Source: Anaerolineaceae bacterium (GTDB taxonomy: Bacteria > Chloroflexota > Anaerolineae > 4572-78). From it: a stretch of DNA of 16,151 nt. Position 1 is the stretch's first letter; each line of letters opens with the position of its first letter. The translations under genes were made by a program, and so were the position numbers. Below are positions 1 through 6,698 of the stretch, piece after piece. The stretch covers positions 1-16,151 of the forward strand of contig JANTHQ010000009.1 in assembly GCA_024762375.1 (NCBI GenBank), written 5' to 3'. Below the pieces are notes generated by a model. It was given only the letters and a program-made list of their open reading frames with translations, was not told the origin of the DNA and made no database searches.

Positions 1-333
1 TAACAGCAAATCGAATTTACTGCGGTCGACATGGTAGGTATATTCCTGATTGATGCCCGGTTGTGGAAATTCGCGGAATTCAATGGAAAATTCTCTGCCG
101 GTGGGTGCGTGCCACGAGGCCCCGAACTTTTTCACAAAGCCTTCGCGTTCCATAGTTTCCAAAAACCCGATATCCTGAAAAACGCGGGTTGTGGATGTCA
201 CCAACGACTCACCAACATGCGGGCGGGGGTGCATCCCGGCTTCAAATATCACATTATCAATTCCGGCAAGCGAAAGATAGCTCCCCAATGCAGACCCTGC
301 AGGCCCGCCACCAATAATAATTACATCTGTCAT
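1..333 (-). CDS. Flavin-dependent halogenase-like protein (PltA/PrnC type), N-terminal fragment cut by window edge
   Basis: The first 111 codons of an FAD-dependent monooxygenase-fold protein, open through the left edge. Start ATG at 333 is preceded by AGGAGT with 7 nt spacing (341-346), so the start is firm. Visible motifs: an FAD dinucleotide-binding site GGGPAGS at residues 8-14, the HVGESLV block at 39-45, KKFGASW at 68-74, and YHVDRSKFD near residue 100-108. This arrangement is what I know from halogenases of carrier-protein-bound or phenolic substrates (PltA, PrnC, CloHal). One of Lys68/Lys69 should align with the conserved lysine that forms the halogenating species. The WxWxIP motif that would settle the family lies outside the window. 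It begins 21 nt after the acyltransferase stop and is the last visible gene of the operon. Chlorination of carrier-bound pyrrole is inferred from the neighbours. A non-halogenating flavoprotein of the geranylgeranyl-reductase-like superfamily is the alternative. Confidence 0.72.
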   Translation of the reverse strand, partial: MTDVIIIGGGPAGSALGSYLSLAGIDNVIFEAGMHPRPHVGESLVTSTTRVFQDIGFLETMEREGFVKKFGASWHAPTGREFSIEFREFPQPGINQEYTYHVDRSKFDLLL

Positions 334-354
334 GCTTTTCACTCCTATTAATTT

Positions 355-1470
355 TTAACCAAACACATATTGATAATATCGCCGTGCCGGAGATCTCTCC
401 ATCAACACGATGAGCAACAACGGAATACCCAGCCCCAGCACAATAAGTATCGGCTGGAACAAAATTTGGTATGCCAGCAACCACGGGGCAAGGTGGTAAA
501 TAGCGCGGGCGGTAACTTCCATCACCGGAACGTGCGCCATATAAATACCGAATGACTTGCCGCCCAACCACCCCAGTTGTTTCGACCACAGGATGGACAC
601 GTTGGCAAACGCGAAAAACGCGAAAATAAACGCAATCGAAAAGACGTTATCCAGCAATGTTTCCCGATGTGCCATACCAATGTGCCCCGACCATTTGATA
701 TACATTTCCCATTCGATGACACCCAGCACATACGTGACCACCGTCAGCCCGAGCCACACCCATTTGTAGCGGGTTATCCACGCTTTCAGTGTTTTCAGAT
801 GGAACCCGAACACCACCCCCAGCGTGAACCAAAATGCCCGCGTCGCGAAAAACCATTTCGGCACTCTATCCACAAACGGCTGCATCCCTGACGGCACATC
901 GAGCCCCAAGATAACCGGGTACTGTAAAATCTGCACCGCCAATTGCAATACCAGCGCCACCGATAACAGAAGCACCCAATGTTTTTTTGCCAACGGCACC
1001 AAAAACGGTGAAAAAAGATAAAACTGACACAAAAGAATCACATAGTAGTATGCCGGGGTGGCTCCGCCGGTCAACAATAATTGAACGTATGCCAGCGGCG
1101 AGAGTCTGCGGCCATCCAAAACCATTCCCATCGCAAAAGCCAGCAGTGACCACAACAGATACGGTATCAGCAGATTTTTTATTCTGGCGCCGACAATGTT
1201 CCAGCCAACCGTTTTATGCGTCCGCCCGGTGGCAAATGCGATAAAAAACCCGGAAACGAACAAAAACGCGGGGATGCTGACCACAATCAACTGCTCAATC
1301 AGCCGGAAGGCGTAATATGCCGTGCCACCGGCTTGCGCGAAAGTATCGGTGGTGGCCGGCATATAACGGTGCACCCACGCGAACATCGCCACAAATCCCC
1401 AGCCCGATGAGTGAAAAAGAATCACACCCAAAATAGCCAGTCCGTTGAGTATCAGTAATCGTCGAATCAT
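355..1470 (-). CDS. Membrane acyltransferase, AT3/OafA-like family
   Basis: 371 residues, almost wholly hydrophobic, with about ten predicted membrane segments and short basic loops, as expected for acyltransferase-3 (OafA/YrhL/WecH) integral membrane proteins that acylate sugars at the cytoplasmic face. The N-terminal segment carries a conserved-type His at residue 20 (ILFHSSGW), and FLFVSGFFIAF at about 69-79 resembles the second conserved helix of the family. Start ATG at 1470 has only a weak ribosome site (TTGGA). The upstream in-frame region has no better start. It follows the carrier-protein gene by 60 nt and precedes the halogenase-like gene by 21 nt. Known members use acyl-CoA. The position next to a freestanding carrier protein suggests it could take its acyl group from that carrier and place it on a sugar, which is inference. 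Confidence 0.85.
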   Translation of the reverse strand: MIRRLLILNGLAILGVILFHSSGWGFVAMFAWVHRYMPATTDTFAQAGGTAYYAFRLIEQLIVVSIPAFLFVSGFFIAFATGRTHKTVGWNIVGARIKNLLIPYLLWSLLAFAMGMVLDGRRLSPLAYVQLLLTGGATPAYYYVILLCQFYLFSPFLVPLAKKHWVLLLSVALVLQLAVQILQYPVILGLDVPSGMQPFVDRVPKWFFATRAFWFTLGVVFGFHLKTLKAWITRYKWVWLGLTVVTYVLGVIEWEMYIKWSGHIGMAHRETLLDNVFSIAFIFAFFAFANVSILWSKQLGWLGGKSFGIYMAHVPVMEVTARAIYHLAPWLLAYQILFQPILIVLGLGIPLLLIVLMERSPARRYYQYVFG

Positions 1471-1530
1471 ACCATGTCCAATGTGGTGTGCGGGCAGATG
1501 TTTGTGGCGTGCGCCGCGTTTGCCGGAAGA

Positions 1531-1779
1531 CTACGCTGCCGCTTGTGCGTTTTTAAGATAATTGGTCAGTGCTTCAACACTGAAAAAGTTTTCGAATACC
1601 ACATCTTCATCCGGAACCTGAAAGTTGAACCGTTCTTCGATGAACGATACGAGTTGCAAAATTCCGAGTGAATCGATAATACCGGAGCCGAGCAGATCAT
1701 CTGACGGGGAAATGTCAACATTGCGGCCCTTCATCAATTCTTTTTTGATGTAATCCATTAAAATTGCTTGCGTGTCCAT
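1531..1779 (-). CDS. Freestanding acyl/peptidyl carrier protein (PltL/RedO-like)
   Basis: 82 residues, acidic, a typical size for a discrete carrier protein. The phosphopantetheine attachment site is Ser37 within IIDSLGILQLV (residues 34-44). The following stretch FIEERFNFQVPDEDVVFENF matches the helix II-III region of carriers that pair with freestanding prolyl adenylating enzymes, as I recall for PltL and RedO. Start ATG at 1779 has AGGAG with 5 nt spacing (1785-1789). It begins 29 nt after the adenylation enzyme stops, so the two are almost certainly co-expressed. Role: holds the aminoacyl thioester while the dehydrogenase-like enzyme, and possibly the halogenase-like enzyme, act on it. 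No phosphopantetheinyl transferase is in view, so activation must rely on an enzyme encoded elsewhere. Confidence 0.9.
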   Translation of the reverse strand: MDTQAILMDYIKKELMKGRNVDISPSDDLLGSGIIDSLGILQLVSFIEERFNFQVPDEDVVFENFFSVEALTNYLKNAQAAA

Positions 1780-1808
1780 TTTTTCTCCTGTAATTTAGAT
1801 TGTTATTT

Positions 1809-3392
1809 TTACAAACCTTCGGTTTGTGCCAACGCTTGAGATTGTAGTTCACGGCGATTAATTTTGCCGGTCGATGTGCGCGGAAAACTGTCGGTGATGA
1901 TAATATTCGCCGGCATGGCGTATGACGGCAGTCGTTTGGCAATATGTTCTTCCAATTGCTCAATGGAAATATCAGCGCCGTTTTTGACGGTAATCGCCGC
2001 TTCAATCAAATTGCTGCCCTGCCCGTCGGGAATGGGATATACGGCAGCTTCTTCCACCAGTTCATACGAGACCAGTGCGGTTTCAATTTCGCCCAGTTCA
2101 ACCCGGTAGCCGCGTGTTTTGATTTGATGGTCTTTCCGCCCCAGATATTTAAAGTTGCCGTCTTCTTGCTGTTGGACCAAATCGCCCGTGCGGTAGAAAA
2201 TATCTTCGAGATAATCGAACACTTTCCGCTTGAAAAACCCGCGCTCGGTTTTTTCCGGTTGCGCCCAGTAACCGCGCATCACAATCGGGCCACGGATGAG
2301 CAGTTCACCCACTTCGCCGCGAGAGACCGGTTGGTCATCGGCATCGACCACCAGCGCTTCGGCATTTTCGCACACAATACCGATGGGGATTGGCTCATCT
2401 GTATCCGGCAGCGTTTCGACATGATAATATGTGCAGACGTTTGTTTCGGTGGGGCCATACAGATTGCTGAATTTCACGTTCGGCAATTTCGACATCAACT
2501 GCCGCAAATGTTTGGTCGGGAAAACTTCTCCGGCGAACAAGAGCCATCGCAGCGAACTGAAATCTCGCTGTTCGATACCGCCCCGCAGCAGCATTTGAAT
2601 GAGTGCAAACGGCACCGAATACCAAACGGTGATTTTCTCGCTTTCAATTAGCCGCGATAAACTCGCCGGGAATTTGGTCAACGGTTCGGGGATGACGACG
2701 GTGGTTGCGCCGGCAAGCGATGCCGCAAAAATATCGAACGTTGACAGGTCGAAATGCAGCGGGGCATGGTTGCTCAATCTGTCTTCCGGTTGAAGCCCGT
2801 AGGTTTCGGCGGCCCACTGCGCAAAACTCAACCCGCTGCGATGGGTGTGCATAATGCCTTTGGGGTCGCCGGTAGAGCCGGATGTGTACAAAATGTACGC
2901 CAAATCCTGTTCAATCGTGCCAACATTGGGCAACGAATCTACCGGAGTGGCGTATACCTCTTCCCATGCGATGGCTTCTGCAAGCGCGGCATTTTCTGAC
3001 GAGACACCAATCAGATGTTCCAGTTCTGCGCCCTGCTCCATCATTTCTACCACAAACGGCATTTGGTCATCGGTGGTGATTAGATGATGCACATCACAGT
3101 CGCGCAAAACAAAACTTAATCGAGCGGTGGGTGCAAAGGGATCCAGCGGCACATATGCCGCGCCGGCCTTCAAAATGCCATAAATTGCCACAATCGATTC
3201 CAGGCTTTTTTTCAAATAAATGCCCACCCGGTCGCCGCGAGAGACCCCGCGTTCAATCAACACAGCCGCCAGTCGGTCGGTGCGCTGTTTCAGTTCGGCA
3301 TACGTTAAACTGCGTCCGGAAAAGCGTACTGCTTCATTTTCTGGAAATTTTTCTGCCGCGTTATCTACAGCCTGGTGTAATAAATAAACCAT
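1809..3392 (-). CDS. Freestanding amino acid adenylation enzyme, predicted L-prolyl-carrier-protein ligase
   Basis: 527 residues, a stand-alone adenylation domain with no condensation or carrier domain fused. Core motifs: YTSGSTGDPKG at 169-179 (A3), FDLSTFDIF at 214-222 (A4), NLYGPTET at 310-317 (A5), YRTGD at 400-404 (A7), GRKDHQIKTRGYR at 418-430 (A8), and Lys510 in TSTGKINR (A10). Aligning by eye to PheA gives pocket residues D215, L216, F219, Y258, L285, A287, L311, V319, C320, K510, that is DLFYLALVCK. From memory this is the code of PltF-type proline-activating enzymes. The reaction would be ATP-dependent loading of proline onto the neighbouring carrier protein. Start ATG at 3392 follows AAGGGG with about 9 nt spacing. 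It sits 44 nt after the dehydrogenase gene. Acyl-CoA ligase is less likely given the aminoacyl-type Asp215. Confidence 0.88.
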   Translation of the reverse strand: MVYLLHQAVDNAAEKFPENEAVRFSGRSLTYAELKQRTDRLAAVLIERGVSRGDRVGIYLKKSLESIVAIYGILKAGAAYVPLDPFAPTARLSFVLRDCDVHHLITTDDQMPFVVEMMEQGAELEHLIGVSSENAALAEAIAWEEVYATPVDSLPNVGTIEQDLAYILYTSGSTGDPKGIMHTHRSGLSFAQWAAETYGLQPEDRLSNHAPLHFDLSTFDIFAASLAGATTVVIPEPLTKFPASLSRLIESEKITVWYSVPFALIQMLLRGGIEQRDFSSLRWLLFAGEVFPTKHLRQLMSKLPNVKFSNLYGPTETNVCTYYHVETLPDTDEPIPIGIVCENAEALVVDADDQPVSRGEVGELLIRGPIVMRGYWAQPEKTERGFFKRKVFDYLEDIFYRTGDLVQQQEDGNFKYLGRKDHQIKTRGYRVELGEIETALVSYELVEEAAVYPIPDGQGSNLIEAAITVKNGADISIEQLEEHIAKRLPSYAMPANIIITDSFPRTSTGKINRRELQSQALAQTEGL

Positions 3393-3436
3393 CAGTTTTT
3401 ACCCCTTTTTGTCCAAGGCGAATTTATCTGCCTGTA

Positions 3437-4582
3437 TTACAGCCCCATCAATCGGGCGATGATGTTGCGCTGGATATCGGATGTTCCGGAATATAGCATG
3501 CCACCGACGGCATCGCGCAGATTGCGTTCGACTTCAAATTCAGTCATATAACCGTAGCCGCCATAGGTTCGAATGGCATCCAGGCCGGATTGGACAAAAC
3601 TTTCGCTGAGATATAGTTTTGCCAGCGCGGCTTCCATCACTGCCGGTTTGCCCTGTTTTTTGAGCCACGCCACTTTATACAGCAGCAGTCGAGCAGTTTC
3701 CAACCGCACTTTCATGTCCACAATGCGATTCGCGACCGATTGAAATTTGCCGATAGACTGCCCGAATTGCTCGCGCTCGTTTGCATATTGTACGGCTTCT
3801 TCAATTTGGCGTTCCATCGCGCCGACATGACTGCCGAGAATGCAGCTGCGCTCCCATTCCATCGAATCGTTGAAAATGTTTGAACCTGCGCCTTCCGGCC
3901 CCAACCGGTTTTCTTCGGGAATGAAACAATCTTCAAAAATCAGTTCCGCCATCGGTGCGGTGCGCAGCCCCATTTTGTCAATCGGTTTGCCGATGGTGAA
4001 GCCGGGCGTGCCCTTTTCCACCAAAAAACCGGTAATGCCCCACATTTTTCGCGCAGGATTAACCGAGGCAAAAACCAGCGCCACATCTGCCACAGGGGCA
4101 TTGGTGACGAACGTTTTGCTGCCATTGAGCACATATCCGCCATCCACACGCTCGGCGCGGGTGCGCAGGCTGTATGCATCCGAACCGGAATCGGGTTCGC
4201 TCATACCGTGCGCGCCGATAATGTCGCCGCGGCACATACCGGGCAGATATTTTTGCTTTTGCTCGTCCGTTCCAAACGACAGGATGGGCATTTGTACGCT
4301 CCACATTTGAGCATTCATCGCAAAAATCAACCCGTTGTCGCGGCAGCCATACCCCAGTCCTTCCATTGTGAGCATTGTGGTCATAATGTCGGCCTCTGCG
4401 CCGCCATATTCTTCGGGGAAAGGCAAGCCTTGAATGCCGAAGTTGGCGCATTTTTTCCAAGCATCGTGTGGAAACTGGTCATCCCGGTCGAGCGCCATTA
4501 CATCATAACTCAATTCTTTGCGGGCAAACTCAATCACTGCATTCCGGTATGTCAGTTGTTCATCAGACCAAGAAAAATCCAT
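3437..4582 (-). CDS. Acyl-CoA-dehydrogenase-like flavoprotein, predicted prolyl-carrier-protein dehydrogenase
   Basis: 381 residues from the chosen start, the normal family length. An in-frame ATG exists upstream at 4642, but it lies inside the sulfotransferase gene. AGGAGC with 8 nt spacing before 4582 and the canonical opening MDFSWSDEQ fix the start. Family blocks: the GAHGMSEPDSGSD segment at 123-135 (FAD contact), LNGSKTFVTNAPVAD at 152-166, REQFGQSIGKFQ at 270-281, and TYGGYGYMTEFEVER at 339-353. The MCAD/SCAD catalytic Glu (YEGT) is Ser365 here (LYSGTSDIQ). A Glu at 244 (EWERS) sits where isovaleryl-CoA dehydrogenase and, from memory, the prolyl-carrier oxidase AnaB have their base. 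With the adjacent adenylation enzyme and carrier protein this points to oxidation of prolyl-S-carrier toward pyrrole-2-carboxyl (PltE/RedW) or a pyrroline (AnaB). It starts 22 nt after the sulfotransferase stop. Confidence 0.87.
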   Translation of the reverse strand: MDFSWSDEQLTYRNAVIEFARKELSYDVMALDRDDQFPHDAWKKCANFGIQGLPFPEEYGGAEADIMTTMLTMEGLGYGCRDNGLIFAMNAQMWSVQMPILSFGTDEQKQKYLPGMCRGDIIGAHGMSEPDSGSDAYSLRTRAERVDGGYVLNGSKTFVTNAPVADVALVFASVNPARKMWGITGFLVEKGTPGFTIGKPIDKMGLRTAPMAELIFEDCFIPEENRLGPEGAGSNIFNDSMEWERSCILGSHVGAMERQIEEAVQYANEREQFGQSIGKFQSVANRIVDMKVRLETARLLLYKVAWLKKQGKPAVMEAALAKLYLSESFVQSGLDAIRTYGGYGYMTEFEVERNLRDAVGGMLYSGTSDIQRNIIARLMGL

Positions 4583-4590
4583 AGATATGT

Positions 4591-4596
4591 GCTCCT
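4591..4596 (-). promoter_or_regulatory. Ribosome binding site that sets the dehydrogenase start
   Basis: AGGAGC on the minus strand with 8 nt to the ATG at 4582. It favours this start over the in-frame ATG at 4642, which would overlap the preceding sulfotransferase gene and add 20 residues not typical of the family. Confidence 0.7.
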
Positions 4597-4604
4597 GTTT
4601 TGTA

Positions 4605-5429
4605 TCAATCTTCAAAAAAACTTTCCCATTCCGATCCGGCAAATTTCTGTTTCAGGTCATCGTAATTGCGGATGACCGCTGACAGTTTGGCTTTCGATTG
4701 TTTGCGGGTGGTGGGTTGAACTTCCTCAAAATCAACGTTCAAAAATTGTTCGACGCGGCGCATTTCGCGAGCGCGGTCTGCCACTAAATCTTCGTAAAAA
4801 ATTTCCAGCACCGGATGCGATTGGAACTGCGTGTCGAATGCCTTTTCCCACCGTCGGGTGCGGGTAAAATCGCGCAAACAGTCATCATAATCCAGTGTAA
4901 AAGTTGTCTGCCGTTCTTGCTGCTGCGATGTTTTCACCCAAAGGTCGGTCGCAGCGGCTCTTTTTCGCGAAAGATGCGTTTTCAGAATATTCCGTCGCTT
5001 CAAATGAATGACGCGGATAGCAGTATCGGCCTGAAGATATTCCCACACGCCGCTGTTCGGGGCGTGATAGTAAAAAATTTTGAAGCCCACCGCTCGAATG
5101 TACCGTGGAAACCTGCCAAAAAGTTTTTTTTGCAAAAATGCCGCCGGTTCGTTTTGCAGTGCGGCAACCGTTTGCGGCGATTGGAAATAGCCCATGTGGT
5201 CCCAATCGGTATCGGTCACATCCCGAAAAATTTCACCGAATGCTGTGATTTGGCTGTGAGCGTTCAACAATCCGCGCAGAAAATTCGAGCCAACCCGCGA
5301 CCGTCCCAAAATGATGAACGGTGTGTATTGACGATGTCCGGTCAGAAGCGGAATTTCGACCGGCAGTTCTCGCAACCACGGATACCATTCATTGCGAATC
5401 TGCTTTACTTTTGCCACCATCGAAGCCAT
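4605..5429 (-). CDS. PAPS-dependent sulfotransferase family protein
   Basis: 274 residues, soluble. The N-terminal part has the 5'-phosphosulfate-binding loop FIILGRSRVGSNFLRG at 38-53, and the 3'-phosphate-binding segment RVIHLKRRNILKTHLS lies at 139-154. Both are in the order and spacing of NodH/Stf0-like and carbohydrate sulfotransferases. Expected reaction: transfer of sulfate from PAPS to a hydroxyl or amine of a sugar or lipid acceptor in the cytoplasm. It starts 6 nt after the glycosyltransferase stop, with no clear ribosome site. A second ATG at residue 4 (5420) is an equally possible start, and translation may be coupled to the upstream gene. It is followed by the dehydrogenase gene after 22 nt. 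The acceptor is unknown; the operon suggests a glycan or glycosylated acyl product. No PAPS-synthesis genes are in the window. Confidence 0.85.
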   Translation of the reverse strand: MASMVAKVKQIRNEWYPWLRELPVEIPLLTGHRQYTPFIILGRSRVGSNFLRGLLNAHSQITAFGEIFRDVTDTDWDHMGYFQSPQTVAALQNEPAAFLQKKLFGRFPRYIRAVGFKIFYYHAPNSGVWEYLQADTAIRVIHLKRRNILKTHLSRKRAAATDLWVKTSQQQERQTTFTLDYDDCLRDFTRTRRWEKAFDTQFQSHPVLEIFYEDLVADRAREMRRVEQFLNVDFEEVQPTTRKQSKAKLSAVIRNYDDLKQKFAGSEWESFFED

Positions 5430-5435
5430 CGGTTT

Positions 5436-6659
5436 CTATACCATCGCGATATCGGCTTTTGCACGGCATGTCGCGGCCAGATGTGTTTCCAGCGTGTGAG
5501 CCGCCCGTTCCCACGTCCAGTTTTCCAGCACGTGCGCGCGTCCGTTTCTGCCGTATTCTGCCGCCATTGCCGGATTTTCCAACAGTGCGGTGATAGCATC
5601 GGCAAATTGTGCCGCATCTCGCGGTACGAGCGTGCCGGTGTACCCGTGAATGACCGTTTCGGGGATGCCCCCTTCGCGCACGGCGACAACCGGCGTACCA
5701 CAAGCCATCGCTTCCAGCGGAACCAGTCCAAACGGCTCGCGCAATGGCGCATACACGGCCACTCTCGCCCGATTGTAAAGTTCCACCAATGCCGCATCGC
5801 TAATATTGGTCAAAAAATCGACAGCCACATTCAGTTTTTCCGCCAGTTGCTGCAAAAATTGTTTTTCGGGCGGATTTTGAAAGTTACTGACGATGACCAG
5901 CGTCGGGCGACCGGCAGCGGGTAATTTTGCCATCGATTCGATGAGAAAATCATACCCCTTTAACGGCGTCAGCGAACCCACCGACAGCACGAAATTCTGT
6001 TTCTCCAACGCCATCGGATGAAATTCGTCCGCATCAATACCGTGATAACTGACGGTGGCTTCCACGCCGTAAATTTGGCGCACGCTGGCACGAATGAATT
6101 CCGAATTGACCAGCACGGTATCGGCATTGCGGGTGTTGCGACGGTCAATCTGCTTTAGCGTGTTAAAATATAGTGGCGGCAGCGGGTCGATACGATTGAG
6201 CCACTGACGGCGCGCGCTGGCGACATCATCATATGGGCGAAACGGGGCGGGTTCATACAAATGGCGAAGCGGCTCGTGGCAATAATACACTGTCGGCGTT
6301 TGGGCAAATGTTAAAATTGACGGGCTTTTTTCGAACCGGCAGGGGTGTGCCAACACAACATCGTAACCACCTCGGTCAATCGCTGCAGCAATTTTGCGTG
6401 TCACTTTTGTTAAGGTTTTCAAATCGAGTAGCCGTACCAGTTGGTTCAACCGCCCGAATGGTGATTCAAAAAGTTGTCTGGGTTGAAAAGGAAATATGTG
6501 ATGCGCACTGACAAACGGCCGAACATCCGCAAATTCGTGGTTGGCACTGCCAAGCGTAAAAACATCGATATGATGGTTTGCCGCCAGTCGCTTGGTTGCC
6601 TCGGTGAGTGTTCGTTTCGCCCCGCCCGAAGGCAGGTTATGGTAGAGTGCGATGCGCAT
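5436..6659 (-). CDS. GT4-family glycosyltransferase (GT-B fold)
   Basis: 407 residues. The N-terminal half opens with MRIALYHNLPSGGAKR, the glycine-rich acceptor-side loop of retaining GT-B enzymes. The C-terminal half has the nucleotide-sugar site: VLSVGSLTPLKGYD at 224-237 with the phosphate-contacting Lys234, and the EX7E motif EPFGLVPLE at 308-316 followed by AMACGTPVVA and GGIPE. Predicted to transfer a sugar from an NDP-sugar to a growing cytoplasmic glycan or lipid-linked acceptor. The donor cannot be read from the sequence. It starts 39 nt after the FOXRED2-like gene, with AGGA about 10 nt before the ATG, and runs to within 6 nt of the sulfotransferase, so this enzyme and the sulfotransferase probably work on the same product. 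Confidence 0.9.
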   Translation of the reverse strand: MRIALYHNLPSGGAKRTLTEATKRLAANHHIDVFTLGSANHEFADVRPFVSAHHIFPFQPRQLFESPFGRLNQLVRLLDLKTLTKVTRKIAAAIDRGGYDVVLAHPCRFEKSPSILTFAQTPTVYYCHEPLRHLYEPAPFRPYDDVASARRQWLNRIDPLPPLYFNTLKQIDRRNTRNADTVLVNSEFIRASVRQIYGVEATVSYHGIDADEFHPMALEKQNFVLSVGSLTPLKGYDFLIESMAKLPAAGRPTLVIVSNFQNPPEKQFLQQLAEKLNVAVDFLTNISDAALVELYNRARVAVYAPLREPFGLVPLEAMACGTPVVAVREGGIPETVIHGYTGTLVPRDAAQFADAITALLENPAMAAEYGRNGRAHVLENWTWERAAHTLETHLAATCRAKADIAMV

Positions 6660-6698
6660 TTTCAGCGTGTCCTTTGGGCAATTGAGCGTAATGGCAAT

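Noticed and set aside
4583..4642. Longer N-terminus for the dehydrogenase from the ATG at 4642
   Set aside because: It would overlap the sulfotransferase gene, while AGGAGC and the canonical family N-terminus mark 4582.
4815..5924. Plus-strand open frame of 369 codons
   Set aside because: It runs antisense across the sulfotransferase and glycosyltransferase genes, has no recognisable domain, and its residues look like the complement of codon-biased genes.
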